Shown: positions 1 through 9,528, counted from the first letter of the stretch. The stretch is DNA of 64,000 nucleotides from Dyadobacter subterraneus (GCF_015221875.1 NZ_JACYGY010000001.1:3574501-3638500), one strand, 5' to 3'. Notes: generated by a model from the sequence alone, not told the origin. Numbers and translations are program-made.

Positions 1-2579
1 TTGATCAGTTAAATAATGCGCCCATCACACTTCCTTTTCTGGACAACATTGAATCGGCATCTGTACAGGAAGTTACTATCGACAAAACCGGACTTCAAAA
101 TCTAAGCCGTTATGATTTCACAAACTCAACAAATGCAGGCCGCATACGAACTTTTGTCAATACAGGCATTGCCTACTCAGGAAGCAAGGCGCTGACACTG
201 GATACGGACCAGTATTACCCTGCCGGCAATACCAATTTCTTAGACGGAACTTTCAACCTTTCGAATTACAATCTTTCACAGGATATCCGCCTTAATTTCA
301 GATACAAAAATCATGGACAGAAAAGTGATCCGGATAATAGTGTATGGTTAAGAGGAAATTACAATGACCCATGGATTCTGGTTTATAATCTTTTTGCCAA
401 CCAAAATCCGGTCAGCGCAACTTATAAGTTATCTTCCAGTATTGAGGTGAGCAACAAACTCAGAGAAAATGGCCAGACGCTTTCAACCAGTACGCAAATC
501 CGTTGGGGACAGCATGGAGATATCATAACAGCAGATCCAAAAAGTGGTGCGGGTTATTCCTTTGATGATATTCAGTTAAGCATTGTTACCGATGACATTC
601 AATTGATAAGCCTGAACAGCGTTTCACAGGCAAGCTGCGGGTTGAGTAATAATCAACTTATTACGATTTCGGTGCGAAACAGCTCGGACCATACCATTAC
701 TAATATTCCTGTAAATTATAAACTGGGTAACGGCTCGGAGGTTCACGAAATAATTCCGTCCATAGATGCCAGAACAACCACAGCCTTTACATTTACTACT
801 ACACAAAACATGGCTGCTTTTGGAGTATATCATCTGAAAGTTTGGACCAGCCTGGCATCCGATTCTTATTCGGATAACAATACAATTGAGATTGATATTT
901 ACAACAACCAACAGATTTCATCCTTTCCTTATCTTGAAAATTTCGAAACCAGTAGTGGCAACTGGCATAGTAGCGGAACGTCAAATTCCTGGGCTTATGG
1001 AACGCCGGCTTCCAGTAAAATCAACAAAGCTGCGAGCGGGACAACGGCGTGGAAAACGAATTTATCAGGAAATTATAACAATGAGGAAACTTCCTATTTG
1101 TATTCACCTTGTTTTGATTTAACAGGTATGACCAATCCAACTGTCAGTTTCAGCCTGGCGCTGGATATTGAATTTTGTGCTTCGGAGGATTGTGATTTTG
1201 CTTATCTCGAATATTCTGCCGACGGAAATACATGGTTTCGTCTGGGAGATAAGGGCCAGGGAATCAACTGGTATAATAAAATCACTGAGGATAATCAGGG
1301 ATGGAGTGTTCAGGATTATACCCGCTGGCATGTGGGCACAATGCCGTTACCCTCAGCAACCAATATCCGTCTCCGATTTGTTTTAAGGGCAGATAGCGGA
1401 ACGACAAGAGAAGGAATTGCCATCGATGATATCCATATTTATGACAACACCAACGGTATTTACGACGGCTCTACCACTGCATCACCCGTAACACAAAACG
1501 CTCCAACCAGTTCCGGCTGGATTAATTTTGTACAAAATGGTCAGCTGGTGGCATCTGTAAATCCTAACAGCCAAACTCTTGGCGCGACGGCTGTTCAAAC
1601 CTTTATCAATTCCAGTGCGGTACGTAATAATCAGTTGCAATATTATTTGGATAGAAATATTACAATTAAACCAGCAAACCGCTCGCTTGCAGCCAACACT
1701 ACTGTCCGCATTTATTTTCTGGATTCAGAATCAGAAAAACTTATTAATGCAACAGGATGTGGAGGTTGTTCAAAACCTGCGTCGGCGTATGATCTGGGAA
1801 TTTCGAAATACACAGACGCTAACGCAAACAATGAGGACGGCATTCTGAGCAATAACGGCGGGGGAAGCTGGGATTATCTCACAGCTGCAAATGTTGTGAA
1901 AGTTCCTTTTGACAAAGGGTATTATGCTGAAATACAAATAAAAGATTTCTCCGAATTCTGGTTTAATACAGGCGGAGGTCTTCAAAATGGTGCGCTTCCT
2001 GTTGAACTGCTAAGCTTTAATGTAACAAAAAAAACCGGAAACGATAATTCGGCTCAGGTGATTGCGAATTGGGTGACGACAACCGAAACAAATACAGATT
2101 ATTTTGAAATAGAACGGGTTCAGGGACTCAATGCATTCAATCTAAACCAGTTTAAAATGATTGGAAAAGTATTGGCTGCCGGCAATTCTGTCACGCAGGA
2201 GGAATATAGTTTTACCGACACATCTCGTGATCAGACGACGACAAATTATTATCGGTTGAAGATGGTCGATAAGGATGGAAGTTTTCAATATTCAAGAATC
2301 CAGTCGGTGTATTTCGACAACAAAGCAGATTGGCAAACATTTCCAAATCCTTCGACAGGCATAATCAATGTAACATTTCAGGGAGATCCAGGAACTTCCG
2401 TACAAATACAAACATTTGATTTGGTCGGAAATATCGTTTTTAATACAAATTTAAACGCGACCGGAATTGAACAAAAGCTACCGATTGACTTGTCAGGATC
2501 TCAATTTCCCTCAGGATTATACCTGATTGAAGTAACTTCACAACGACAAAAGAAAGCTTTCAGAATTATGAAATTGTGA
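1..2579 (+). CDS. T9SS-secreted multidomain surface protein (5' end cut by window edge)
   Basis: The reading frame is open from base 3, so the true start lies outside the window; 858 residues are visible. The C-terminal ~80 residues form a type A T9SS sorting domain: a FPNPSTG motif, a GLYLIEV strand and a basic end (KKAFRIMKL). This predicts export across the outer membrane and attachment to the surface or release. Upstream are beta-sandwich stretches: a CARDB-like segment (sequence around ISVRNSSDHTITNIPV) and a MAM/jelly-roll-like segment with paired Cys residues and a LRFVLRADSGTTREGIAIDDI pattern typical of Bacteroidota extracellular adhesins and peptidase accessory regions. No catalytic domain is visible in the part present; one may lie upstream. 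An internal GTG at 447 is not the start. Confidence 0.85.
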   Translation, partial: DQLNNAPITLPFLDNIESASVQEVTIDKTGLQNLSRYDFTNSTNAGRIRTFVNTGIAYSGSKALTLDTDQYYPAGNTNFLDGTFNLSNYNLSQDIRLNFRYKNHGQKSDPDNSVWLRGNYNDPWILVYNLFANQNPVSATYKLSSSIEVSNKLRENGQTLSTSTQIRWGQHGDIITADPKSGAGYSFDDIQLSIVTDDIQLISLNSVSQASCGLSNNQLITISVRNSSDHTITNIPVNYKLGNGSEVHEIIPSIDARTTTAFTFTTTQNMAAFGVYHLKVWTSLASDSYSDNNTIEIDIYNNQQISSFPYLENFETSSGNWHSSGTSNSWAYGTPASSKINKAASGTTAWKTNLSGNYNNEETSYLYSPCFDLTGMTNPTVSFSLALDIEFCASEDCDFAYLEYSADGNTWFRLGDKGQGINWYNKITEDNQGWSVQDYTRWHVGTMPLPSATNIRLRFVLRADSGTTREGIAIDDIHIYDNTNGIYDGSTTASPVTQNAPTSSGWINFVQNGQLVASVNPNSQTLGATAVQTFINSSAVRNNQLQYYLDRNITIKPANRSLAANTTVRIYFLDSESEKLINATGCGGCSKPASAYDLGISKYTDANANNEDGILSNNGGGSWDYLTAANVVKVPFDKGYYAEIQIKDFSEFWFNTGGGLQNGALPVELLSFNVTKKTGNDNSAQVIANWVTTTETNTDYFEIERVQGLNAFNLNQFKMIGKVLAAGNSVTQEEYSFTDTSRDQTTTNYYRLKMVDKDGSFQYSRIQSVYFDNKADWQTFPNPSTGIINVTFQGDPGTSVQIQTFDLVGNIVFNTNLNATGIEQKLPIDLSGSQFPSGLYLIEVTSQRQKKAFRIMKL

Positions 2580-2770
2580 TATATAAATATGTGCTTTTCA
2601 ATTAATTAAAAATAAAAACCTTCGTTTTTTCAGATTAGAATTATATTATAAAAATCCCAAGGCTGAAAAAAGTAAGATTTTAGCGAACAAAAAGCCCTAA
2701 TTTTCCACAAAACAATACCTTCGTGCGTATAGGATCTTAAACAATCCCGAGTAAATAAAATTTAAAATTT

Positions 2771-3379
2771 ATGAAAAAGTTATTAGTCGTCTTTTCCTTA
2801 ACGTTAATCAGTTTCCTTTTTTCCAACCAAACATTTGCGCAATCAACACTAACCGTACAGGGTACCTATGGTTTTACAAACCAGACTTACATATCAAAAG
2901 GAATATACGGAGGTGGATTGCAATACCGTAATTTTATAAAACCCAACATAGCCGTGGGGATTTCCGGAAAATACTGGATGGAAGAAATCAAACGTGATTT
3001 GTCATCCAAAAGTATCAGAGGAAAAGCGACAACCATACCTGTCAATTTATTTGCTGAATATTATTTCCAAACAGAAGGAATTCGCACTTATGCCGGATTG
3101 GAAGCTGGCGCAAATATTTTAAAAATTGAAGGGTACAATATTCAGATCGATAAAAATGTGGTTCGCCCGGGCGTTGCTCCAAAAGTTGGTCTTGTCCTCC
3201 CTATGGGTAGAAGATTAAGTTTTACAGTAGAACTCGCTTACAATATAATCATCGGTGGTGCCAATTCGATTCTTATGGACCCTTTGAAACCAGGTAACGA
3301 AAAATACGAGGTTAAAAACAGCAATCAAGCCGTTACCGCGAGCGGTGGAATCACTTATATTTTTGGTAAGAAAAAATAG
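2771..3379 (+). CDS. outer-membrane beta-barrel protein
   Basis: A 202-residue protein with a clear Sec signal peptide (MKKLLVVFSLTLISFLFSNQTFAQ, cleavage after AQ). The mature part has alternating strands rich in Gly and aromatic residues (YGFTNQTYISKGIYGGGLQYRNF, YAGLEAGANIL) and ends in GGITYIFGKKK, as in small outer-membrane barrels of the OmpW/porin-like type in Bacteroidota. Substrate or role is unknown. It stands alone, 191 bp behind the T9SS protein, with a TACCTTCG box at 2716 (one mismatch to the Bacteroidota -7 consensus) and a strong terminator directly after it. Confidence 0.75.
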   Translation: MKKLLVVFSLTLISFLFSNQTFAQSTLTVQGTYGFTNQTYISKGIYGGGLQYRNFIKPNIAVGISGKYWMEEIKRDLSSKSIRGKATTIPVNLFAEYYFQTEGIRTYAGLEAGANILKIEGYNIQIDKNVVRPGVAPKVGLVLPMGRRLSFTVELAYNIIIGGANSILMDPLKPGNEKYEVKNSNQAVTASGGITYIFGKKK

Positions 3380-3397
3380 TTTTCGAAATATATAATG

Positions 3398-3438
3398 AGG
3401 CGGGTTCCAAATATTGTTGGGATCCGCCTTGGTTTTTT
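3398..3438 (+). terminator. rho-independent terminator of the beta-barrel gene
   Basis: A 13-bp stem (3398-3410 with 3417-3429, two G-U pairs) with a 6-nt loop, followed by TGG and six T. It lies 18 nt behind the stop codon of the barrel gene and shows that the next gene is transcribed separately. Confidence 0.9.
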
Positions 3439-3491
3439 ATCAAGGTGGTAATAATTTGAAATTCTTTAGTCATCGCTTTAATTTTGTACTC

Positions 3492-3884
3492 ATGCCCGAC
3501 AAATCGACTTTATTACTTTCCCTACGACCAAAAATTACGACCTCAGCTACATCAGGATTTGCCGAAAATTTTCAAAATCTGACACTTAGACCCATACTAA
3601 AACTTCAAAACGGATTGCTGATCCGCATCTTTAAACAGTACATTCATCAACGGAAAAATACATTTTATAAATTGGGCGAACCTGATCAGCTCACTTTCAT
3701 TACGCATTCAGTAAAACAGGATCAGAAATTTCAGCAGTTTTTAAAAGGAATAATCATCGGGCACTTTACGGATGAAGAATTTGATCAATTTACAATCCAT
3801 GAACAGGAAATAAGCAAACGTTTATCAAACCTGCTCGAACAACGCCTCATCAGCAACTTATCTGAATTTAAAAGTCTGGTTTAA
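3492..3884 (+). CDS. conserved Bacteroidota protein of unknown function (often labelled glyoxalase)
   Basis: A 130-residue cytosolic protein starting MPDKSTLLLSLRPKITT. A frame extends back to 3414, but that would put the start inside the preceding terminator, so the ATG at 3492 is chosen. From memory, similar proteins with the segment FQNLTLRPILKLQNGLLI and a GIIIGHFTDEEF region are common in Bacteroidota, where they are sometimes called glyoxalase; I see no vicinal-oxygen-chelate metal ligands that would support that label. No membrane segments or signal peptide. Function unknown. Confidence 0.7.
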   Translation: MPDKSTLLLSLRPKITTSATSGFAENFQNLTLRPILKLQNGLLIRIFKQYIHQRKNTFYKLGEPDQLTFITHSVKQDQKFQQFLKGIIIGHFTDEEFDQFTIHEQEISKRLSNLLEQRLISNLSEFKSLV

Positions 3885-4201
3885 AAATATTGTAATTTAT
3901 TTTATGAGACCAAATTCAGTTTGAAAATCCACATTATCCTCAGCAGAGATAATATTCTCAATTGTTGGATATCCGTGCAAAAAATAAAAATGGGAATATC
4001 AATTATAAAAATTGTATTGGCTGATTTTAACAGTAGTGCGAGCACAATACACGTGTTGTTACCTTTAATAATCCAGTGGTGACATTGTAATGACCTGTTA
4101 AACAAATAGATAAGATAAAATTAAATAAGATCCTGTATTCAGGAAACTATTTTTCGAATCAGCTAGTTTTTATTTAGTCTAAGAATTACATAACCCTAAC
4201 T
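3885..4201. other. intergenic region without a supported gene
   Basis: About 317 bp of AT-rich sequence. A 67-codon frame on the minus strand (3902-4105) has no recognisable similarity and no good start context and is not accepted. I see no strong hairpin or consensus promoter here; it presumably holds the promoter of the DUF488 gene. Confidence 0.5.
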
Positions 4202-4561
4202 ATGAATACCGTACAAATAAAAAGAATCTATGAACCGAAAGATGAATCGGATGGTTTCAGGATACTTGTTGACCGTTTATGGCCACGTGGATTAAAAAGA
4301 GAAGAGGCAAAAGTTGATGAATGGCTTAAAGGGGTGGCACCGTCAACGGATTTAAGAAAATGGTTTGATCATGACCCGGAAAAATGGGAAGAATTCAGAC
4401 AAGATTATACGTTTGAATTAAGACATTGCATGTCTGCTGTGCACGACCTGGTAGATAAAGTAAAAAAACATAAGAAGGTAACTTTGTTATATGCCGCTCA
4501 GGATGAGAAGTATAACCATGTCGTAGTCCTGGAAAAATTTATAAATAATTTGCTTCAATAA
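4202..4561 (+). CDS. DUF488 family protein
   Basis: A 119-residue protein matching the short DUF488 family: N-terminal IKRIYEPKDESDGFRILVDRLWPRGLKRE, the middle WLKGVAPSTDLRKWFDHDPEKWEEF, and the C-terminal VTLLYAAQDEKYNHVVVL. Members are small cytosolic proteins of unknown biochemical role. Full length for the family; single gene with no close partner. Confidence 0.9.
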   Translation: MNTVQIKRIYEPKDESDGFRILVDRLWPRGLKREEAKVDEWLKGVAPSTDLRKWFDHDPEKWEEFRQDYTFELRHCMSAVHDLVDKVKKHKKVTLLYAAQDEKYNHVVVLEKFINNLLQ

Positions 4562-4646
4562 CGGAGCATAATTCTTTAAAACTTACTACTCACAGATTTT
4601 TTAGTAATTATTGCTTTCAATAATTAACAAATACTCGGATTGATTT

Positions 4647-4684
4647 AAAAAAAAAGTAACCTATACGAATCAAGTGGTTACTTA
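4647..4684 (-). terminator. terminator behind the 61-residue acidic protein
   Basis: On the minus strand the sequence AAGTAACC, a 14-nt loop and GGTTACTT forms an 8-bp stem followed by a run of nine T. It lies about 20 nt after the stop codon at 4703. Confidence 0.8.
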
Positions 4685-4702
4685 TTAGATTATCAATACA
4701 GT

Positions 4703-4888
4703 TTATTCGTACGCTATTCCCACTGCTTCTTGTATATCTTTTTTTGTGCCTGCCACAAAATGTTTTTCTCCGGTTTTCAGCACAACAAGACTGAATCGAA
4801 AATCTGCATCGGGTACAATTTCTTCTATTTCATCTTTTGAAATCTCAACCTCTTCTTCTTCGTTATCTTTTAATTTGAACTTGCTCAT
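4703..4888 (-). CDS. small acidic protein of unknown function
   Basis: A 61-residue protein, MSKFKLKDNEEEEVEISKDEIEEIV..., with a strongly acidic first half and a compact second half (RFSLVVLKTGEKHFVAGTKKDI) that could form a small beta fold. I do not recognise a family. Support for it being real is the clean placement between two terminators on the same strand (one behind dps, one behind itself) and amino-acid use unlike a random frame. It could be transcribed by read-through from dps or from its own promoter. Confidence 0.55.
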   Translation of the reverse strand: MSKFKLKDNEEEEVEISKDEIEEIVPDADFRFSLVVLKTGEKHFVAGTKKDIQEAVGIAYE

Positions 4889-4904
4889 TTGATACGGTAA
4901 GGAT

Positions 4905-4935
4905 AAAAAAAGACACCCGAATGACTTCGAGTGCC
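4905..4935 (-). terminator. terminator behind dps
   Basis: Minus-strand hairpin with a 10-bp stem (4926-4935 with 4912-4921, including G-U pairs), loop GTCA, then a run of seven T. It lies about 20 nt after the dps stop codon. Confidence 0.85.
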
Positions 4936-4955
4936 CGTTATGATATTTTTAAGAA

Positions 4956-5429
4956 TTATTGAACGTGTGCTCTTAGCATCCATGCAATTTTTTCATGCTG
5001 CTCCATAAGCTGCGTTACGTAGTCGCTTGTACCTGCGTCTTTATGCTCATCAGCAAATGTATCCACATTTCCACGAATAAATTCGATGATGCTTTCGTGA
5101 TCTGCCAAAAGATATTTGATCAGACTTAAACTATCATTTCCACCTTCATATTGTTCAGTAAGGTGTGTGATCTGTAAATAGTTTTTAAGTTTCGCTGGTG
5201 CGAAATGGCCCAGCTGACGGATACGTTCAGCAACGCTGTCTAAAATTTCAGCCGATTCCTTATAAAGTTCTTCAAAATACAAATGCACCGAGTGAAAATC
5301 TGGCCCTACAAGGTTCCAGTGCGCATTTAATGTTTTCGTATATAAAATGAACTCGTCAGCCAATAATATGGCCAGTTGATCCGATACTACTTTTCTGTTT
5401 TCCTCAGAAATTCCGATTCCTGGTTTCAT
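4956..5429 (-). CDS. dps: Dps family DNA-binding ferritin-like protein
   Basis: A 157-residue member of the Dps/ferritin-like family, which forms dodecamers that oxidise and store iron and protect DNA from peroxide. The ferroxidase ligands sit at the family spacing: H37 (NAHWN), H49, D64 and E68, the same 12/15/4 spacing as in known Dps proteins. Full length. It lacks a long basic N-terminal tail, so DNA binding is not assured. Transcribed alone with its own terminator. The DinB-like gene and ku are further away and not co-transcribed. Confidence 0.93.
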   Translation of the reverse strand: MKPGIGISEENRKVVSDQLAILLADEFILYTKTLNAHWNLVGPDFHSVHLYFEELYKESAEILDSVAERIRQLGHFAPAKLKNYLQITHLTEQYEGGNDSLSLIKYLLADHESIIEFIRGNVDTFADEHKDAGTSDYVTQLMEQHEKIAWMLRAHVQ

Positions 5430-5573
5430 TTTGTCTTATTTTAGGTTTAAACTTTCATTATATTTTTCCCAATATCAGAAAAAATCTTTGCAGATCAATT
5501 GGCAAAACTACATAACTCCAAGTTATTATAATTGTACCAATCCTGCCCCTTGATGTACTTTTTACTGTTATTT

Positions 5574-6953
5574 TTAACCTTTCTTGATTTTCATTGCCAC
5601 CGGATCCCAGGTTACTACCTTCTTTTCAAAGTAGCTTTTGTTACAAGCCAAAACAGGCGCAGCCGCACGAAACGCAAAAACCGGATCTTCAACTGTACCC
5701 AAGGATCCTTTACTTACATTTTCAAAAAAGTCCCGAAAATGCTGAGCATGAGGATCATCATCTTTGGGCGCCTCAAATTTTATTTCCTTTACCGGATCCG
5801 CTTTTCTGGTATCAGACGGATATTGTGCATCATATTTCTTTTCAAAATCCTTTTGCTCACTTGCAGAAAAGGTTCCGAAACTGTCATAGCCACCATATCC
5901 GGGAGCCTTGGCTAATTTCTTTTTGGTCAAGATCAGATTATCGTCTGTAAAATCAATCTGTCCTTCTGTTCCAACAATTCTGGTGTTGTTGTTAATGGCG
6001 CCGGCATTTGCAAAATTTACGCGCAGCACCATTTGAAACTTCGCATGCAAGTCCGTTTTCGGGTAATCCAGAATTGATACCATCATATCCGGTACGTCGC
6101 GTCCGTCGTTCCAGTAGCTAAGTTCTCCCGAAGAATAAATTCTTTCCGGGCCTAAGGAATTTGTCACAAAATGAACGCCTGTTATCAGATGGACGAACAA
6201 ATCACCCGCTACGCCGGTGCCGTAGTCCTTATAGTTTCTCCATCGAAAAAATCTTTTGGCATCAAAAGGCACTTTCGGTGCGTCACCCAGAAAAGTTTCC
6301 CAGTCAAGCGTGGTTAAAGACGCATCACCAGGTATTGAATAATTCCAGGCGCCCAGTGAATTAAACCGGTCATAATTGGATTCCACAAAATTAATCTGCC
6401 CAATTTCACCTGCTAGAAATAATCTTTTCGCTTCCCTGAAAGATGCCGAACTAACCCGTTGACTTCCGATCTGCATGGTTTTGCCTGATTTCTTCCAGGC
6501 TTCAATGACCGACGCGCCTTCATCAATATGCTGAACCATGGGCTTTTCACAATATACATGTTTTCCCGCCTGCAAAGCAGCTTTTGTAATGTGGTCATGC
6601 CAGTGGTCCGGAGTTACTATTAAAACGGCATCGATATCTTTCCGTTCAAGAATTTTTCTATAATCGCGTGTTGTGAAAATATCTTTACCGTATGCCTCTT
6701 TCACGTGGGTCAGGCGGCCGTCATACAAATCGGCTGCTGCAACAAATTCCGCCATTGGTGTACTTCGCATGGCAGCTTTTGTATCCTGATTTCCCTGGAT
6801 TCCCATTCCGATAGTGGCAAAACGTATTTTGTCATTAGGACTTATTTTTTTTAGATCACGGATTATGTTGAAAGGTTTTGCTGCGCTTCCCGTAGCAATC
6901 AGAGCGGAAGCCGCTGTCACACTTTTAATAAAATTCCGGCGCGTTGAATTCAT
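5574..6953 (-). CDS. Tat-exported GFO/IDH/MocA family oxidoreductase
   Basis: A 459-residue protein. The ATG at 6953 is chosen over an upstream one (7007) because it gives a twin-arginine signal, STRRNFIK at residues 3-10, followed by a hydrophobic stretch. The NAD(P)-binding fold follows (FATIGMGIQGN), then VTPDHWHDHITKAALQAGKHVYCEKPM, the family's EKP motif with its conserved Lys. The C-terminal half is the GFO/IDH/MocA alpha/beta domain. Family members in Bacteroidota are periplasmic sugar or glycoside oxidoreductases with tightly bound NAD. Substrate cannot be told. Single gene. Confidence 0.88.
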   Translation of the reverse strand: MNSTRRNFIKSVTAASALIATGSAAKPFNIIRDLKKISPNDKIRFATIGMGIQGNQDTKAAMRSTPMAEFVAAADLYDGRLTHVKEAYGKDIFTTRDYRKILERKDIDAVLIVTPDHWHDHITKAALQAGKHVYCEKPMVQHIDEGASVIEAWKKSGKTMQIGSQRVSSASFREAKRLFLAGEIGQINFVESNYDRFNSLGAWNYSIPGDASLTTLDWETFLGDAPKVPFDAKRFFRWRNYKDYGTGVAGDLFVHLITGVHFVTNSLGPERIYSSGELSYWNDGRDVPDMMVSILDYPKTDLHAKFQMVLRVNFANAGAINNNTRIVGTEGQIDFTDDNLILTKKKLAKAPGYGGYDSFGTFSASEQKDFEKKYDAQYPSDTRKADPVKEIKFEAPKDDDPHAQHFRDFFENVSKGSLGTVEDPVFAFRAAAPVLACNKSYFEKKVVTWDPVAMKIKKG

Positions 6954-7157
6954 GAGATTAGGAATAAGGAATAAAAAATTGAATGCCCTAAAATAGTGAA
7001 TAATCAACAGGATTCGATAATTCAGGAAGAAATATTCAGCTTTGAAATGACGTTTGAGCCTGATATCAATTATTTATAAAGCTTTCCAAATCCTGATGGC
7101 CTTAAAATTGCAGCGCAATATTTGTAGCATCAATAAATCCATCTAAACACTTATCCA

Positions 7158-7646
7158 ATGCAAACAAATGAAAGAAAAACAATTGTCTCTGAACTGACGA
7201 CCTTAATCGAAACAGGCAATGCACACGTTTCTCTGGAAGAAACAATTAACGACATACCTGCTGATTTAAGAGCCGAAATTCCACCAAGTTTGCCTTACAG
7301 TATCTGGCAATTGCTGGAACATATCCGCATCACACAATGGGATATTGTGGAATTCTGTCTTTCACCTGATCACAAATCACCACAATGGCCGGATGAGTAT
7401 TGGCCAGAAAAGACAGATTCTGTCAGTGATGAAAAGTGGACAGAAACAATTGAACAAATCAAAAAAGACAGAAAACGCTTTTTTGATTTACTAAAAAATG
7501 AGGACACAGATTTATACGCTCCGCTGGCGCATGGAGACGGACAAAATATTTTTCGGGAGGCCCTGCTGATCGCAGATCATACCTCCTACCACCTTGGGGA
7601 AATTCTGGTTTTGCGCCGCTTGCTAAAATGCTGGAAAAATTCCTGA
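7158..7646 (+). CDS. DinB-like four-helix protein
   Basis: A 162-residue protein of the DinB/YfiT-like fold. The metal-ligand type His residues are visible: LPYSIWQLLEHIRITQWDIVEF near residue 50 and ADHTSYHLGEILVLRRL near the C-terminus. Members are metal-binding; some are thiol-dependent transferases, most are unknown. The stop codon lies 2 bp from that of ku on the other strand, and a small hairpin (7640-7655) spans both stops. Confidence 0.82.
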   Translation: MQTNERKTIVSELTTLIETGNAHVSLEETINDIPADLRAEIPPSLPYSIWQLLEHIRITQWDIVEFCLSPDHKSPQWPDEYWPEKTDSVSDEKWTETIEQIKKDRKRFFDLLKNEDTDLYAPLAHGDGQNIFREALLIADHTSYHLGEILVLRRLLKCWKNS

Positions 7647-7648
7647 AA

Positions 7649-8422
7649 TCAGGAAGCTTTTCGTTTTCCTGATTCCAGACTGGCCTTCAACTGAGCCATT
7701 AAATCATTGCTGCGTGAATGAACAATTTTCATTGGCGCAGCAGTGCTTTTCTTGCCTTTTGCCTTTGCCTTAATGAGTTCCAGCAATTTATCGGTATAAG
7801 AATCTTTAAAACGGGTAATGTCAAAATCGGTTGTGAGCTGTTCAATTAAATGAATGGCCATTTTCAATTCTGCCGGTTTTATTTTAATATCCGGAATTTC
7901 AAGTTCATCCGTAGCCCTGATCTCATCATGAAAACGAATTTTATTCAAAAGAAGAATATCATCCAGCGGTTTTATCACCACAAGACTTTCCCGGTTTCTT
8001 AACACATAGGAACCTAAACCAACCTTATCTGTCTTTTTCAAGGCATCACGAAGCAAAGCATAAGCACGGGTTCCCGATTTTTCGGGTTGCAGGTAATAGG
8101 GCGTCTCGTAATAAATACTATCAATTTCCGATTCATCCACAAACTCGGCTATTTCGATGATTTTGCTCTGTTCAGGACTTGCCTTTTCAAAGTCAGAGTC
8201 ATCCAGAATGACATAATTGTCATCTACCTTATAACCTTTGACAATATTTTCCCAATCCACTTCCTTACCCGTATTGGCGTTCACGCGCTGGAATTTGATA
8301 TTGGCGTGGTCTTTTTTGTCCAGCATGTCCAAATCCAGTTCACTTTGCTGTGTTGCGCTAAATAACTTGACCGGAATATTGACCAGTCCAAAACCGATAG
8401 CGCCTGTCCATATTGCCCGCAT
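7649..8422 (-). CDS. ku: Ku protein of bacterial non-homologous end joining
   Basis: A 257-residue bacterial Ku homologue: [24 protein letters not shown] at the N-terminus, then the core beta-barrel with [25 protein letters not shown] and the pattern [14 protein letters not shown]. Ku homodimers bind double-strand breaks and recruit ligase LigD. The C-terminus is short and basic ([13 protein letters not shown]...SGKRKAS), which may aid DNA binding. No ligD is in the window, so the partner must be elsewhere. Convergent with the DinB-like gene. Confidence 0.95.
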   Translation of the reverse strand: MRAIWTGAIGFGLVNIPVKLFSATQQSELDLDMLDKKDHANIKFQRVNANTGKEVDWENIVKGYKVDDNYVILDDSDFEKASPEQSKIIEIAEFVDESEIDSIYYETPYYLQPEKSGTRAYALLRDALKKTDKVGLGSYVLRNRESLVVIKPLDDILLLNKIRFHDEIRATDELEIPDIKIKPAELKMAIHLIEQLTTDFDITRFKDSYTDKLLELIKAKAKGKKSTAAPMKIVHSRSNDLMAQLKASLESGKRKAS

Positions 8423-8643
8423 AATAATTCAGCTTAGTTGAAAATTTGTAAATCTTTTAACCAATGGGAAAAATTCTGTGCCGTGTTTGGTGCAAATCGA
8501 TACCGGACACCAATAATATTTATTTCTTTTAAATAAAAAGCTTTCAATTGTTGTTCATAAATCAGGCTATTCTATATTGACGGCAGGTTTTTTATTTACA
8601 AATACCATCTTTTAGAAAGTTAGTTATTCATTAAGCATTTAAC

Positions 8644-8955
8644 ATGAAAAGTAAAAAGTTTTTAATTGCAGCCGGTTTCTTTGCCACCGCATTATTCGGT
8701 CTTACCTTTTTGAATTCTTGCTCAGGAAGCAAAATATTTTCACAAAAAGGAACAGTTCAGAATATTGAATATGGAAAAGACGGCTACACGGCCTATCTCA
8801 AAGATAAAAACGGGAAAGATTTCGACGCAGTCATTAGCCGTGTTCGCATGGAAAAGGACTATAAAGTTTTAAAGGTCGGGGATAATGTTGCCTTGTCAGG
8901 CGATACTATTCATCTTGATAACAAGATCCGAGTGCTGGTAAAACAAATTAAATGA
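8644..8955 (+). CDS. small predicted lipoprotein
   Basis: A 103-residue protein with a lipoprotein signal peptide: a hydrophobic stretch ending in the lipobox LNSC (Cys at residue 26). The mature part (FSQKGTVQNIEYGKDGYTAYLKDKNGKDFDAVISRVRM...VGDNVALSGDTIHLDNKIRVLVKQI) looks like a small OB-fold or other beta domain. Family and function are not recognised. Followed by its own terminator. Confidence 0.72.
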   Translation: MKSKKFLIAAGFFATALFGLTFLNSCSGSKIFSQKGTVQNIEYGKDGYTAYLKDKNGKDFDAVISRVRMEKDYKVLKVGDNVALSGDTIHLDNKIRVLVKQIK

Positions 8956-8962
8956 TAAACTG

Positions 8963-8997
8963 AGGTGTTCTGTTTTGTTTACAGAGCACCTTTTGTT
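8963..8997 (+). terminator. terminator of the lipoprotein gene
   Basis: A 10-bp stem (8963-8972 with 8982-8991, one G-U pair), 9-nt loop, then TTTGTTTT. Starts 8 nt after the stop codon. Confidence 0.85.
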
Positions 8998-9189
8998 TTA
9001 AGCTAAAAGGCTTTTCACAATTTGAGAAAATTTGTACACTAGAAACTTGTAAGATTTAAAGATCAGACGTGTTTCAAGGGGCAGGATGCAGATTTTATGA
9101 TCATATTGTTTAAGGTTTTTCCTGATTTTTATAATATTTAAATACATTTTAGACCATTCCGGCAAGAGTCGGATTAATAAACCGGATCA

Positions 9190-9528
9190 ATGAATACAAC
9201 TGGCCGATTATACGAATTAAGAACTTATACTGCCTTTGAGGGCAAACTGGATGATTTGTTAAGTCGTTTTGAAAACTACACAATCCGGCTTTTTGAAAAA
9301 CACGGCATGAAGATCGAGGGTTTCTGGATACCTGTTGACAATCCGGAATTTAAACTGGTTTATATCTTATCTTATCCCAGTTTGCAAGCCCGGGAAGAAT
9401 ACTGGGAAAAGTTTCAGAATGATCCTGAATGGATTGCGGCGAGAGGTGCCAGTAATGCCAACGGCGACCTGCTTGCAAATAAAGAATCCGTTTATTTAAA
9501 AGCTGCTGATTTTTCATCATTAAAATGA
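9190..9528 (+). CDS. NIPSNAP family protein
   Basis: A 112-residue protein with the NIPSNAP fold (ferredoxin-like dimer): LYELRTYTAFEGKLDDLLSRFENYTIRLFEKHGMKIEGFW at the N-terminus and YILSYPSLQAREEYWEKFQNDPEW in the middle. Members are small cytosolic proteins whose biochemical role is not settled. Full length for a single-domain bacterial member. Transcribed alone. Confidence 0.88.
   Translation: MNTTGRLYELRTYTAFEGKLDDLLSRFENYTIRLFEKHGMKIEGFWIPVDNPEFKLVYILSYPSLQAREEYWEKFQNDPEWIAARGASNANGDLLANKESVYLKAADFSSLK

Noticed and set aside
3414..3491. N-terminal extension of the 130-residue gene
   Set aside because: It begins inside the preceding terminator; the ATG at 3492 matches the family start.
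3902..4105. 67-codon frame on the minus strand
   Set aside because: No family-like sequence, odd composition and no start context; probably chance in AT-rich DNA.
5532..5950. Two plus-strand frames opposite the GFO/IDH/MocA gene
   Set aside because: Shadows of the supported minus-strand gene.
7640..7655. Hairpin TTCCTG-AAAT-CAGGAA as a full terminator
   Set aside because: It spans both stop codons but the stem is short and lacks a good T run; noted only as a possible 3' structure.
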